Positions 1 to 8,900 of a DNA stretch of 64,000 bases are shown here, one piece after another (the stretch's first letter is position 1; every line of letters starts with the position of its first letter). A program made the position numbers and the translations under genes. A model generated the notes under the pieces. It saw nothing but the letters and a program-made list of their open reading frames with translations. It was not told where the DNA came from and made no database searches. Source of the stretch: Sulfitobacter sp. DSM 110093 (GTDB lineage Bacteria; Pseudomonadota; Alphaproteobacteria; Rhodobacterales; Rhodobacteraceae); the NCBI RefSeq assembly GCF_022788715.1, contig NZ_CP085167.1, forward strand, positions 1,051,001 through 1,115,000, read 5' to 3'.

Positions 1-586
1 TCAGGATAGGATACCACAGGGCGATGATCCCCACGTTCCACGCGCGGCTAAGCTTCGCGATCTGGCGCGGGATGGTCTCGTAATCGGTCTTGATCTCATA
101 GGAGGGATCAATCAGCAGCATCCCCCGGCGCGGTGTCGGCGGGGTAAGGGTAAAGGCCATCTCGAACCCGTCGCTGAGGTGACATTTCACCGGGTAGGGC
201 GACATCGCCAGATCAAGGGCGCTGTGTTCCTGCGGGTGCAACTCGGCCAGATGGATGCGGTCATCGGGGCGCAGCAGTTTTGCGGCCAGCAGCGGAGAGC
301 CGGGATAGGCGCGGGGGCCGTGGGTCTCGCGCAGGTCTTGCAGCACTTGGGAATAGGGGTGATCGGGGGCGAACCAATCGGCCACCTTGTCGATGCCCTG
401 CCGCGCTTCGCCGGTCTTTTTCGCCGCCGCGTCCGACAGGTCATAGAGCGCCCTGCCTGCGTGGGTTTCCAGATAGGTAAGCGGTTTGTCCTTGCGGGTG
501 AGGTACGACAGCATCCTTGCCAGCAGCGCGTGTTTCTGTACGTCTGCAAGGTTCCCGGCGTGGTAGATGTGTTGATAGCTGAGCAT
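1..586 (-). CDS. rlmJ: RlmJ, 23S rRNA (adenine2030-N6)-methyltransferase, 3' end cut off
   Basis: The visible product starts MLSYQHIYHAGNLADVQKHA, the typical N-terminus of RlmJ, which methylates A2030 of 23S rRNA using S-adenosylmethionine. About 195 residues are visible of an expected 270 to 280; the rest lies beyond the left edge. The motif LLIDPSYE near the visible end is the DPPY/F-like catalytic motif of N6-adenine methyltransferases. The start is the ATG read from 586 downward, the only one that gives the conserved N-terminus. The frame stays open to the window edge. It is transcribed in the same direction as pyrG, but about 235 bases and the pyrG terminator lie between them, so it should be its own transcript. 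Confidence 0.93.
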   Translation of the reverse strand, partial: MLSYQHIYHAGNLADVQKHALLARMLSYLTRKDKPLTYLETHAGRALYDLSDAAAKKTGEARQGIDKVADWFAPDHPYSQVLQDLRETHGPRAYPGSPLLAAKLLRPDDRIHLAELHPQEHSALDLAMSPYPVKCHLSDGFEMAFTLTPPTPRRGMLLIDPSYEIKTDYETIPRQIAKLSRAWNVGIIALWYPIL

Positions 587-639
587 GGTCTAGCTGTAGC
601 GGAGTGGTTGGCGGGTGCAACGCGAAAGAGTGGAGAGGG

Positions 640-705
640 CCATCGCCTACCCGTCGCACCATAGCTGCGCCGAATGAATGAAGGCACGCCTACGGCGCGG
701 CGGGC
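640..705 (-). repeat. Dispersed intergenic repeat, copy A
   Basis: The reverse complement of this stretch resembles 47537-47605 over roughly 60 bases, including the shared words GGCGCAGCT, TGGTGCGAC, GGGTAGGCGAT and GGCGTGCC, with small gaps. Both copies lie between genes and both contain a short self-complementary stretch near GGCGTGCC. Nothing in either copy looks coding. It looks like a small repeat family; a function is not evident. Confidence 0.6.
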
Positions 706-764
706 GGGCAGGCTATGGCCCGGCGCCTGCGGTTTGATTTCGGGCCTTTTAGTGGCTGCCGGGC

Positions 765-796
765 AAAAAAAAAAGTCCCGGCGCATAACGCTCGGG
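765..796 (-). terminator. Rho-independent terminator of pyrG
   Basis: Read on the minus strand, CCCG-A-GCG, a five-base loop, then CGC-CGGG makes a seven-pair stem with one bulge, followed by AC and ten Ts. It lies 26 bases past the pyrG stop codon. Confidence 0.8.
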
Positions 797-821
797 CCTT
801 TCAAATTAAAATGGGAAGGGT

Positions 822-2465
822 TCAAACCAACCGCGACACATCCTTCGCCGCCCGCACAAAATCTTTGAACAAGGGGTGCGGATCGAAGGGCTTGGACTTC
901 AGCTCAGGGTGGAACTGGACGCCAATGAACCACGGGTGATCCGTCCATTCAACGATCTCTGGCAGCTTGCCATCCGGTGACATGCCTGAGAATTTCAGCC
1001 CAGCTTTCTCCAGCTGGTCTTTGTACGCGATATCAACCTCATAGCGGTGGCGGTGACGCTCATCAATCGTGGTGGTGCCATAGGCTTCGGCCACGCGCGA
1101 CCCTTCGACCAGCGTCGCGTCATAGGCACCCAGACGCATGGTGCCGCCCTTATCGTCGTCCACTTTGCGCGCGACTTTGTGGTTGCCTTGCACCCATTCT
1201 TTCAGGTGATAAACCACTGGCTCGAACCGCTTTTTCCCGGCTTCATGGTCAAATTCTTCGGAGCCTGCGGTTTTCAGGCCCGCGACATTCCGCGCGGCTT
1301 CGATCACCGCCATCTGCATACCAAGGCAGATACCCAGATAGGGCACTTTGTGTTCACGCGCATATTTCGCCGCTTTGATTTTGCCTTCGGTGCCGCGTTC
1401 GCCAAAGCCGCCGGGGACAAGGATCGCGTGGAAACCTTCGAGATAGGGACCGGCGTCTTCGCTGTCGAAAATCTCGGCGTCGACCCATTCGACCTTTACC
1501 TTGACCCGGTTCGCCATGCCGCCGTGTGTCAGCGCCTCGGCGATGGATTTATAGGCGTCTTCAAGTTGGGTGTATTTGCCAACGATCGCCACCTTCACTT
1601 CGCCTTCAGGGTTGTAGATGCGGTCGGCCACATCTTCCCAACGTGACAGGTTTGGCTTGGGGGCCGGGGTGATCTGGAAGGCATCCAGCACCGCTTGATC
1701 CAATCCCTCGCGGTGATAGGCAAGCGGCGCTTCGTAGATTGATTTCAGGTCCTGCGCAGCAATCACGCTATCGGGGCGTACATTGCAGAACAGCGCCAGC
1801 TTCTCGCGCTCTTTCGCGGGGATCGGCCCTTCGGAACGGCAGACCAGAATGTCGGGCGCGATACCGATAGAGCGCAGTTCCTTGACCGAGTGTTGTGTCG
1901 GCTTGGTCTTCAACTCGCCGCTGGCCTTAACGAAGGGCAGCAACGTGAGGTGCATAAAGATACATTGACCACGTGGCTTGTCTTGGCTGAACTGACGGAT
2001 CGCTTCAAAGAAGGGCAGACCTTCGATATCGCCCACGGTGCCGCCGATTTCACAAAGCATGAAATCGACCTCGTCATCACCAATGTCGATGAAGTCTTTG
2101 ATTTCGTTGGTCACATGCGGGATGACCTGAATGGTTTTGCCTAGGTAATCGCCCCGGCGTTCCTTCTCCAGCACGGTGGAGTAGACGCGGCCCGAGCTAA
2201 TGCTATCGGTCTTGCGGGCGGCGACGCCAGTGAAGCGTTCGTAGTGGCCCAGATCAAGGTCGGTTTCTGCGCCATCGTCTGTGACAAAAACTTCGCCATG
2301 CTCAAAGGGCGACATCGTGCCGGGATCGACGTTCAGATAAGGGTCCAGCTTGCGCAGACGTACCGAAAAGCCGCGTGCCTGAAGCAAAGCGCCTAAGGCC
2401 GCCGAGGCCAGCCCCTTGCCCAGAGACGAGACCACACCGCCGGTGATGAAAATATAGCGTGCCAT
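822..2465 (-). CDS. pyrG: CTP synthase
   Basis: PyrG makes CTP from UTP, ATP and glutamine in the cytoplasm, the last step of de novo pyrimidine nucleotide synthesis. The 547-residue protein has the N-terminal synthetase domain beginning [18 protein letters not shown] with its P-loop-like motif, followed by [20 protein letters not shown]. The C-terminal class I glutamine amidotransferase domain has the catalytic Cys in GICLGMQ and a late HPE motif. A longer reading to 2507 adds 14 residues that are not part of the family, so the start at 2465 was chosen. Length and motifs are complete. It lies downstream of secG with about 180 bases between, a common pairing in alphaproteobacteria, and ends at a strong terminator. 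Confidence 0.98.
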   Translation of the reverse strand: MARYIFITGGVVSSLGKGLASAALGALLQARGFSVRLRKLDPYLNVDPGTMSPFEHGEVFVTDDGAETDLDLGHYERFTGVAARKTDSISSGRVYSTVLEKERRGDYLGKTIQVIPHVTNEIKDFIDIGDDEVDFMLCEIGGTVGDIEGLPFFEAIRQFSQDKPRGQCIFMHLTLLPFVKASGELKTKPTQHSVKELRSIGIAPDILVCRSEGPIPAKEREKLALFCNVRPDSVIAAQDLKSIYEAPLAYHREGLDQAVLDAFQITPAPKPNLSRWEDVADRIYNPEGEVKVAIVGKYTQLEDAYKSIAEALTHGGMANRVKVKVEWVDAEIFDSEDAGPYLEGFHAILVPGGFGERGTEGKIKAAKYAREHKVPYLGICLGMQMAVIEAARNVAGLKTAGSEEFDHEAGKKRFEPVVYHLKEWVQGNHKVARKVDDDKGGTMRLGAYDATLVEGSRVAEAYGTTTIDERHRHRYEVDIAYKDQLEKAGLKFSGMSPDGKLPEIVEWTDHPWFIGVQFHPELKSKPFDPHPLFKDFVRAAKDVSRLV

Positions 2466-2643
2466 GTGATCAGAGACCCCCGTGAATTCAAAGTTTGTAG
2501 CAGGCAAAAACCAACCAAACGCGCTGCAGAAAACCGCAGCCCACGGGATTTAAGCCTTACAGGATTCGGACATTCAAAGCAAGGCCCGCCGCAACATGAT
2601 GTTGCAAACTCGGGCCGTGCCTCAAGGTTTTGTGTTCGTTAGG

Positions 2644-3006
2644 TTAATCGGCCGCAGGGACCAGCGGTGTGTCGCCATCCGCAGAAGGCGGCAGCAGATC
2701 ATCGCCTGCGGGCAGGGCAGGGCTGCCATCTTGGTTCTGTGCGGGCGGTGTCGCGCTCAACCGGTCAATAACCGACGAGCCTGCCGATTTTTCAGCCGCG
2801 ATGATGGTCAGCGTGATTGATGTTGCAATGAAACCAGCGGCGAGGATCCAAGTAATTTTGCCCAAAGCGGTTGCAGCCGAGCGGCCAGAAACAGCACCGC
2901 CGCCCCCACCGATGCCAAGGCCACCGCCCTCAGACCGTTGCAGCAGCACCACAGCAATCAGGCCAAGGGCCAGAATCAGGTGAATGATCAGAACGACATT
3001 TTCCAT
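2644..3006 (-). CDS. secG: Preprotein translocase subunit SecG
   Basis: SecG is the small membrane subunit of the SecYEG protein export channel. The 120-residue product starts MENVVLIIHLILALGLIAVV, the first membrane helix. A conserved cytoplasmic loop follows with VLLQRSEGGGLG and a Gly-rich stretch, then a second helix (ITWILAAGFIATSITLTIIA, around residues 51-70). The C-terminal 50 residues are Pro/Ala/Asp-rich and probably disordered, a usual extension in this lineage. A longer reading upstream to 3243 has no SecG character and was rejected. The leader upstream carries a hairpin at 3129-3158, so expression may be attenuated, or a separate small RNA may lie there. Confidence 0.95.
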   Translation of the reverse strand: MENVVLIIHLILALGLIAVVLLQRSEGGGLGIGGGGGAVSGRSAATALGKITWILAAGFIATSITLTIIAAEKSAGSSVIDRLSATPPAQNQDGSPALPAGDDLLPPSADGDTPLVPAAD

Positions 3007-3128
3007 GGGCGAGACTGCTTTCGGTTTTGGTTGGCGGGTATCTATTCGTCTTTGCCCATGGGGGCAAGGGTGGATTGCCGCGCGGCGGCGATCGGATTGG
3101 ATAGGGGGCAGCGCGGGCGCCGACAGAC

Positions 3129-3158
3129 AAAGACCGCCGCATGGGGGCGACGGTCTTT
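3129..3158. terminator. Stem-loop with T tract, possible terminator or attenuator
   Basis: AAAGACCG at 3129-3136 pairs with CGGTCTTT at 3151-3158, and CGC/GCG pairs extend the stem inward. It is followed by TTTT on the plus strand and TTT on the minus strand, so direction is uncertain. No annotated gene on the plus strand ends here. Confidence 0.5.
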
Positions 3159-3235
3159 TGAAGCGGTACTCAACCACAATATGTAAGAGGGCTATCCTGG
3201 AATTAAGGTGGTGCAGACTCGCCTCGTAAAGATAC
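3129..3235 (-). ncRNA. Candidate small RNA or secG leader with attenuator
   Basis: On the minus strand a promoter-like pair (TTGGTG and TATCTT) is followed by about 100 non-coding bases that end in a stem-loop (eight perfect outer pairs AAAGACCG/CGGTCTTT, then CGC/GCG inside) with a short U stretch. Either this is a free small RNA or the hairpin attenuates secG, whose start codon is 123 bases further on. There is no protein to compare and no family was recognised, so this is an inference from layout alone. Confidence 0.35.
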
Positions 3236-3342
3236 CATAACATAAAACGGCACCAAATTCGCCTGTATTGTTTGCAGGGAAAAGAATGGATTGTGCGTTT
3301 TCGGCGATAGACAGCCGATCACGGCTCGGGCAATCTGCCGTC

Positions 3343-3960
3343 ATGCCACATGATCGCTCAGACCACGACCATCCCCATGCGCTGCTGCCGCCTGAACCCG
3401 CGCTTAGGGTCAAGGCGCTTGAGACACTGCTGACGCGCAAGGGGCTGATCGACCCCGCTGCGCTGGATGAGATCATCGACACCTACGAAAACCGCATCGG
3501 CCCGCGCAACGGGGCCGAGGTCGTCGCCCGCACGTGGAGCGATCCTGACTTTCGCGCGGCGCTGCTTGAGGATGCGACCGCCGTGGTAGCAGAGATGGGT
3601 TTTTTCGGGCGGCAGGGCGAGCATATGGTCGCGGTCGAAAATACAGACGAGGTGCATAATATCGTCGTTTGCACCCTATGCAGTTGCTATCCTTGGCCGC
3701 TGTTGGGCATCCCGCCCGGCTGGTATAAATCCGACGCTTACCGCGCCCGCGTGGTGCGTGAGCCGCGCAAGGTGCTGACAGAGTTTGGCGTCGAACTGCC
3801 CGAAGAGACCGCCGTGCGGGTCTGGGACTCGACCGCCGAGGTTCGCTATCTGGTCATTCCGCAGCGCCCTGCTGGCAGCGAAGGGCTGGATGTTGATGCG
3901 CTGAGTGATCTCGTCACCCGCGACAGTATGATCGGTACCGGATTGGCCAAAGCGCCATGA
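3343..3960 (+). CDS. nthA: Nitrile hydratase alpha subunit, cobalt type
   Basis: Nitrile hydratase adds water to nitriles to give amides; the alpha subunit carries the metal. The 205-residue protein has the metal-binding motif CTLCSC in [15 protein letters not shown] near residues 109-114. Thr at the second position is typical of the cobalt enzymes, while iron enzymes have Ser. The family block around [17 protein letters not shown] is also present. A longer reading to 3268 exists, but its N-terminal part is unlike the family, so the ATG at 3343 was chosen. It overlaps nthB by four bases (ATGA). The beta subunit and the activator follow directly, as expected for a working three-gene operon. 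No amidase or cobalt transporter gene is in the window. Confidence 0.95.
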   Translation: MPHDRSDHDHPHALLPPEPALRVKALETLLTRKGLIDPAALDEIIDTYENRIGPRNGAEVVARTWSDPDFRAALLEDATAVVAEMGFFGRQGEHMVAVENTDEVHNIVVCTLCSCYPWPLLGIPPGWYKSDAYRARVVREPRKVLTEFGVELPEETAVRVWDSTAEVRYLVIPQRPAGSEGLDVDALSDLVTRDSMIGTGLAKAP

Positions 3961-4631
3961 CCCGCGTACATGACATGGGCGGGCGTTTCGGCGATGGCAC
4001 AGTGACGCCCGAGGATGAAGACGTGATCTTTCACGCCGATTGGCACCCACGCGCCTTGGCGCTGACCTTGGCTACCGGCGCATTGGGCAAATGGAATATT
4101 GATGTCTCGCGCCATGCGCGGGAATGCCTGTCACCGACTGATTATGCGCGATTCACCTATTACGAGAAATGGATCGCAGGCGTGGCCGATATGCTGGTCG
4201 CGCGTGGGGTGGTCACACGTGAGGAACTCGCGGGCTCGGCTGACCCTACGTCAAGCCCGCTGGCCGAAAAGACGCTTAAAGCGCCGCAGGTTGCAGGGGT
4301 GCTGGCACGTGGCGGCCCGGCGGATCGACCATCTGATATTGTACCGCTCTTCGCGCCCGGCGATGCTGTCGTCACCCGTAAACAGCCCGAAAACACTATC
4401 GTTCCCGGTGGCCATACCCGGTTGCCCGCTTATGCCGCGGGAGCAAAAGGGCGGGTGCTGCGCCTTCATGGCACACATGTTTTGCCTGATAGCAACGCCC
4501 ATGATCTGGGCGAGGCGCCCGAGCCGCTTTATGCCGTGGCCTTCCCGGCCAGCGAACTCTGGGCGCATCCCGAAAATCCACGTGATGAGGTCGTTCTCGA
4601 TCTGTGGCAAAGCTATCTGGAAACCACATGA
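3957..4631 (+). CDS. nthB: Nitrile hydratase beta subunit
   Basis: The beta subunit pairs with NthA, shapes the active-site tunnel and contributes Arg residues that contact the oxidised metal-binding cysteines. The 224-residue protein begins [16 protein letters not shown], the standard beta-subunit N-terminus. It contains [20 protein letters not shown], where a conserved Arg of the family is expected. The C-terminal SH3-like barrel includes [10 protein letters not shown] and [23 protein letters not shown]. Length is normal. It overlaps its upstream and downstream neighbours by four bases each, so all three proteins are likely made in a fixed ratio. Confidence 0.95.
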   Translation: MTRVHDMGGRFGDGTVTPEDEDVIFHADWHPRALALTLATGALGKWNIDVSRHARECLSPTDYARFTYYEKWIAGVADMLVARGVVTREELAGSADPTSSPLAEKTLKAPQVAGVLARGGPADRPSDIVPLFAPGDAVVTRKQPENTIVPGGHTRLPAYAAGAKGRVLRLHGTHVLPDSNAHDLGEAPEPLYAVAFPASELWAHPENPRDEVVLDLWQSYLETT

Positions 4632-4954
4632 GCGCCCCGGAACCGGCCTTTGAAGCGCCTTGGCATGCGCAGCTATTCGCGCTGACGGTGCATCTGAACG
4701 AGAGTGGCCTTTTCGACTGGCCCTTTTGGGCCGACCGGTTTGGCGCGAAACTTGCCCGGCACGGGCTGGCGCGCGAACTGAACGGTGGAGAAGACTACTT
4801 CAACGCTTGGCTGGAAACCCTCGAAACCCTGCTGATTGATGCAGGCCACGCCCGTCCCGGCGATCTACGCGCCCTACGCGACGGGTGGGAGACCGCCTAT
4901 CTCAGCACCCCGCATGGCGATCCGGTGCATTTGAACGATCCACAGAGCGGCTAA
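4628..4954 (+). CDS. Nitrile hydratase accessory (activator) protein
   Basis: This 108-residue protein matches the small nitrile hydratase activator family, which resembles the N-terminal part of the beta subunit and helps insert cobalt into the alpha subunit, in some systems by swapping subunits. Recognisable features are FEAPWHAQLFALTVHLNESG near the start and FDWPFWADRFGAKLA, both typical of beta-subunit-like activators. The start overlaps the nthB stop (ATGA at 4628). A reading eight codons longer is possible but loses the coupling. Function is inferred from family and operon position. A weak hairpin with a T run at about 4966-4983 may end the operon. Confidence 0.88.
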   Translation: MSAPEPAFEAPWHAQLFALTVHLNESGLFDWPFWADRFGAKLARHGLARELNGGEDYFNAWLETLETLLIDAGHARPGDLRALRDGWETAYLSTPHGDPVHLNDPQSG

Positions 4955-5044
4955 ATCCCCTCGCTGGCGCTAAGCGCGTTTTTCGAGTTTCACACGCCTG
5001 CCACTGTCGCTATACGGGCGCGGGACATCGCAAAGGAATATATC

Positions 5045-6340
5045 ATGGCCAATGTCGTCGTTGTCGGCGCCCAATGGGGTGACGAGGGAAAAGGCAAGAT
5101 CGTTGACTGGCTCAGCGAACGCGCAGATGTGATCGCACGCTTTCAAGGCGGGCATAACGCGGGCCACACTCTGGTCATCGACGGCAAAGTTTACAAGCTG
5201 CACGCGCTGCCTTCGGGCGTGGTGCGCGGCGGTAAGCTGTCTGTCATTGGCAATGGCGTGGTGCTGGACCCGTGGCACCTGTTGAAAGAGATCGAGACGA
5301 TCGAAGGGCAGGGCGTTGAAATCAATCCCGAGAACCTGATGATCGCGGAAAACACGCCGCTGATCCTGCCGTTCCACGGCGAACTTGACCGCGCCCGCGA
5401 AGAAGCGGCCAGCAAGGGCACCAAGATCGGCACCACCGGTCGCGGCATCGGCCCCTGTTACGAAGATAAAGTGGGCCGCCGCGCCATCCGCGTGGCCGAT
5501 CTGGCGGACCCTGCGACCCTGGAAGCCCGCGTTGACCGGGCGCTGCAGCACCATGATCCGCTGCGCAAAGGTTTGGGCGTTGAAGCCATCGACCGCGACG
5601 CGCTGATTGCGCAACTGCAGGAAATCGCTCCGAAAATTCTGCCTTTCGCCGCACCCGTTTGGAAAGTGCTGGCCGAAAAGCGCAAAGCGGGCAAACGCAT
5701 CCTCTTCGAAGGTGCACAGGGCGCGCTGCTGGACATCGACTTTGGCACCTATCCCTTCGTCACGTCGTCGAATGTGATCGCGGGGCAGGCGGCGACCGGC
5801 GTGGGCCTTGGCCCCACCGCCATCGATTATGTGCTGGGAATCGTCAAAGCCTATACCACACGCGTCGGCGAAGGCCCGTTCCCGACCGAATTGGAAGACG
5901 CCGACGGCCAGCGTTTGGGTGAGCGGGGCCATGAGTTCGGCACCACCACCGGGCGCAAGCGCCGTTGCGGTTGGTTCGACGCTGCTCTGCTGCGGCAGAC
6001 CTGCGCGACTTCGGGCATCACCGGCATTTGCCTGACCAAGCTTGACGTTCTCGATGGGTTCGAGACGCTGAAAGTTTGCGTGGGCTATGATCTGGACGGC
6101 GAACGGCTCGACTATCTGCCGACCGCCGCCGAACAGCAGACGCGCTGCGTGCCGATCTACGAAGAACTGCCGGGCTGGTCCGAATCGACCGAGGGCGCGC
6201 GCAGCTGGGCCGATCTGCCCGCCAATGCGATCAAATATGTGCGCCGGGTCGAAGAGTTGATCCAATGCCCCGTCGCACTCGTCTCCACCTCTCCCGAGCG
6301 GGAGGACACCATTCTGGTGACCGACCCTTTCGCGGATTGA
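5045..6340 (+). CDS. purA: Adenylosuccinate synthetase
   Basis: PurA joins IMP and aspartate using GTP, the first committed step to AMP. The 431-residue protein opens [20 protein letters not shown] with the GDEGKGK phosphate-binding loop and catalytic Asp. It also has GGHNAGHT with the catalytic His, [14 protein letters not shown], the IMP-binding segment [20 protein letters not shown], and [13 protein letters not shown]. Length is that of the family. AAAGGA lies just upstream of the ATG. The DUF2842 gene follows after four bases, so they probably share a transcript that ends at the terminator at 6582-6607. Confidence 0.98.
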   Translation: MANVVVVGAQWGDEGKGKIVDWLSERADVIARFQGGHNAGHTLVIDGKVYKLHALPSGVVRGGKLSVIGNGVVLDPWHLLKEIETIEGQGVEINPENLMIAENTPLILPFHGELDRAREEAASKGTKIGTTGRGIGPCYEDKVGRRAIRVADLADPATLEARVDRALQHHDPLRKGLGVEAIDRDALIAQLQEIAPKILPFAAPVWKVLAEKRKAGKRILFEGAQGALLDIDFGTYPFVTSSNVIAGQAATGVGLGPTAIDYVLGIVKAYTTRVGEGPFPTELEDADGQRLGERGHEFGTTTGRKRRCGWFDAALLRQTCATSGITGICLTKLDVLDGFETLKVCVGYDLDGERLDYLPTAAEQQTRCVPIYEELPGWSESTEGARSWADLPANAIKYVRRVEELIQCPVALVSTSPEREDTILVTDPFAD

Positions 6341-6344
6341 TCTG

Positions 6345-6572
6345 ATGGCGCTGAGCTACAAAGCACGTCGCCGTTGGGCGCTGGTGATCCTGCTGATCGG
6401 GCTGCCAAGCTATATCGCGGTGGCGGTCTGGACGGTGGCCCAATTCGACCGCCCGCCGGTGCTGCTTGAGCTTGGCATCTATGTCGTCCTTGGCATCGTT
6501 TGGGCGCTGCCGTTCAAATTTGTCTTTAAGGGCATTGGACAGGCGGACCCGGATGCGGGCGACGATCAGTAA
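6345..6572 (+). CDS. DUF2842 small membrane protein
   Basis: This 75-residue protein has two predicted membrane helices, roughly residues 12-31 (WALVILLIGLPSYIAVAVWT) and 39-60, and a short acidic C-terminus. It fits the DUF2842 family, found almost only in alphaproteobacteria and of unknown function. It starts four bases after purA, suggesting co-transcription, though no link to purine synthesis is known. The basic N-terminus KARRRW suggests that end faces the cytoplasm. Confidence 0.85.
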   Translation: MALSYKARRRWALVILLIGLPSYIAVAVWTVAQFDRPPVLLELGIYVVLGIVWALPFKFVFKGIGQADPDAGDDQ

Positions 6573-6581
6573 CACCTAATA

Positions 6582-6607
6582 AAAAAGCGCCCCTCGGGGC
6601 GCTTTTT
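6582..6607. terminator. Bidirectional rho-independent terminator
   Basis: AAAAAGCGCCCC, a two-base loop, then GGGGCGCTTTTT form a 12-pair stem with A and T tracts on opposite sides. It ends purA-DUF2842 on the plus strand and the gene at 6631-8769 on the minus strand. Confidence 0.92.
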
Positions 6608-6630
6608 CGTATCTGCACTATGGCCGGGGC

Positions 6631-8769
6631 TTAACCCACGGCGCGGTGATCGGGGCGGTAGCCGATCTCATCCGAAACGGTGAACCGCCCACCTTTGATC
6701 TTTTCGATCTTGCCCGCGCGGAGCAGCTGACCGAAAGAGCGCAGCCCGTCTTCGCGGGTGAAGTCCGGCAGACCGACCGAGCGCACCTTGCCCATCAGTT
6801 GTGGGCGCGAGAATTGATCACGACCCTCGACAAAAGACATATATGACGCCGCCGCTTCGAGCAGTTCGGGCAGTTTGGTGGCACCCATGTCGGCGGCAAA
6901 ATCGGCAAAGCTTTCGGCATCGGGGTTGGCCTTAACCGGCTCGACCACTGCGGCCACACGGCGCGGACGCACGGGGCCAGCGCTGCGCAGTTTGTCTACG
7001 TCGATGCGCTGCTCGGCCACCAGTTTCAGCGGGGCGGGGCGGGCATCGCTTGAGGGACGCTCAGTCCGCACAGGGCGGCTAACCGGACGGCGCGGGCGGA
7101 CCACATCGGCCAGATCTTCGCGGTAAGCGTCGTCCGAGGTTTCGGTCGTAGCCCGGCCCCCCATGGCCTCGTCTGCCTTTTTCGCAGCGACGGCGGCACG
7201 CAGATGGGCAAAAGCATCGCGGCGCGTGGTGCTCTCTGCCTCGCCCATTTTGTTGTCAGTTTCTGCCATCAGGCGCGACATGTCCGGGCCGGCTTCATCG
7301 TCGATAGTAGGCAGGCTGTGACGTGCGGCTTGGGCAGGCTCAACTTCTCCCTCGGCCAGTTCGGGTGCGTCTTCGGCCGCTGCCGCGGGGGCAATATCTT
7401 CTGCTGCTGCCTCGGCAGGCTCTGCTTGCTCGGCCAACTCAATCTCTGCGGCAGGCGCGAAATCTTCCTCCTCAGCGAGCGACACCTCTTCCTCAGCCAT
7501 TTCGACCTCTGGCTTAGGCGTCTCTTCCACTTGCAAGGGGGCGGCACCACCAAGTTCGGCTTCCAAAGCTGCCAACTCACGGGCCAATTCATCTTCGTCT
7601 TCGTCAGAAAGGGTCGAACTGCGTTTCTCTTCTGCTTTTGCGGCAGGGGCTTCCGTTGGTGTCTCGACAGAGACTTCTTCCAGATCGCCACGCGCCACGG
7701 CGGCTTCAAGGTCCGCACGTTTGACTTTGATTACCCGGCCTTGGCGGGGCAGATCGGCAGCGTCGATTTCCGGTGTGATTTCGGCGTCTGCGTCAAAGAG
7801 GCTATCGTCAGTCTCAACGGATTCAACTTCATCTTCCTCACCGGCATCAAGACGGTTGAGGATGTCGGCAAGATCGTCGTCTTCCTCTTCAACATCAGCT
7901 TCGGCCATTTGCGTGGCTTCGTCGGCGTCCAGCGCATCTTCGATGTCACGGCGGGCGGCGGCGATGGCGGCTTGGTTGTCTTCGGCCTCCGCACGGGGGG
8001 CGGCTGCGGCAGATGCTACGTCCGGAGTGGCGGCGGCCTTTTCCTCGTCATAGCCCGCTGCGTCGTCCTCGTCCTGCTGGGCGACAACGGCGCGAATGCG
8101 TTGCAGTTTGGCGGCGATGCTGTCGGCAGGTGCCGCATTTGCTGCCGGAATTTCTTCTGCCGTGGCAGTCTGCGCTTCGTCCTCGTAATGGGACTGCGGC
8201 TGCGGGCTGGCGGCAAAGAATGCTTCCGCATCGTTGGCATCATCATTGTCTGTTGTGGGCGCCGGTGCTGCAGCGACAGGGGCCGCCGCAGGGGCAGGCT
8301 CGGTCATCATGGCGGTGTCTGCGATCTCGGCTTCGGGCGCAGCAGGCGTTGCAACAGCGGCAGTATCGGCAATCTCAGCCTTGAGCGGGGCCGGTGCTTC
8401 TTGCTGTGTTGGCGCTGGCTCTGCACTGCGGGGCGCTTCGGGCGTCGTGGCTTCGGCCTGCACAGAGGCGGTATCAGCCGCAGGAGCTTGGGCTTGCGCT
8501 TCGGCGCTGTGATCTTCCAGCGCGCTCAGCACGATCTTGCCTTCCTGCTCGCGGGCCTGAACCCGGCGGGAAACCTCTTTTTGGGCGATCCGCGCCAGCA
8601 TGTCGGCGTCGGGCTGCGGCGGTTCGGCACCGAAGTAGCGGTCATCCGAGGCCAGGTCGCGGAAATATTCGGCAATGGCCTTCATGGTGCCAAAGGAATC
8701 GTCGAAGCCTTCCAGCGTGCACGAAAAAGTGCCATAGGAGACCGTCAAGATTTTGTTGCTGTTCATCAT
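6631..8769 (-). CDS. Large acidic, mostly disordered protein with conserved ends (unknown function)
   Basis: The 712-residue product has three parts. Residues 1-80 look folded (SYGTFSCTLEGFDDSFGTMK, then AIAEYFRDLASDDRYFG). Residues about 90-600 are low-complexity, rich in Ala, Glu, Asp and Pro, and probably disordered. The last 95 residues look folded again, with FADFAADMGATKLPELLEAA and SRPQLMGKVRSVGLPDFTRE, ending in a winged-helix-like pattern. No signal peptide or membrane helix is seen, so it is probably cytoplasmic. Start: an upstream reading to 8847 exists, but AGAGGACGAG lies before the ATG pair at 8769/8766. I do not recognise a function. The well-kept ends flanking a disordered linker suggest a scaffold or regulator that binds partners at both ends (inference). 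Confidence 0.8.
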   Translation of the reverse strand: MMNSNKILTVSYGTFSCTLEGFDDSFGTMKAIAEYFRDLASDDRYFGAEPPQPDADMLARIAQKEVSRRVQAREQEGKIVLSALEDHSAEAQAQAPAADTASVQAEATTPEAPRSAEPAPTQQEAPAPLKAEIADTAAVATPAAPEAEIADTAMMTEPAPAAAPVAAAPAPTTDNDDANDAEAFFAASPQPQSHYEDEAQTATAEEIPAANAAPADSIAAKLQRIRAVVAQQDEDDAAGYDEEKAAATPDVASAAAAPRAEAEDNQAAIAAARRDIEDALDADEATQMAEADVEEEDDDLADILNRLDAGEEDEVESVETDDSLFDADAEITPEIDAADLPRQGRVIKVKRADLEAAVARGDLEEVSVETPTEAPAAKAEEKRSSTLSDEDEDELARELAALEAELGGAAPLQVEETPKPEVEMAEEEVSLAEEEDFAPAAEIELAEQAEPAEAAAEDIAPAAAAEDAPELAEGEVEPAQAARHSLPTIDDEAGPDMSRLMAETDNKMGEAESTTRRDAFAHLRAAVAAKKADEAMGGRATTETSDDAYREDLADVVRPRRPVSRPVRTERPSSDARPAPLKLVAEQRIDVDKLRSAGPVRPRRVAAVVEPVKANPDAESFADFAADMGATKLPELLEAAASYMSFVEGRDQFSRPQLMGKVRSVGLPDFTREDGLRSFGQLLRAGKIEKIKGGRFTVSDEIGYRPDHRAVG

Positions 8770-8900
8770 CGGATGCTCGTCCTCTGCGGTGTTGCAGATA
8801 TTGTTTACCACGATGTCCAAGACCAAAGCGGCTCGAATCTGTGCCATTCAACGTATGATTTCAAGGCAAGATTAAGGCAGATTTCCAAAAGGGGCGTTAA

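Larger units (their letters stand above)
3007..3342. other. Divergent intergenic region between secG and the nitrile hydratase operon
   Basis: These 336 bases hold no convincing protein gene. They must contain the promoters for secG (leftward) and for nthA (rightward). A strong hairpin lies at 3129-3158. Between that hairpin and about 3235 the sequence is less GC-rich than its surroundings, and on the minus strand it is preceded by a possible promoter (TTGGTG, 16 bases, TATCTT) near 3230-3257. Confidence 0.6.

Noticed and set aside
674..868. 64-codon plus-strand frame between rlmJ and pyrG
   Set aside because: It crosses the dispersed repeat and the pyrG terminator and overlaps the pyrG 3' end.
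4970..6265. 431-codon minus-strand frame opposite purA
   Set aside because: purA on the plus strand is certain and complete; the opposite frame resembles nothing and has a shadow-like composition.
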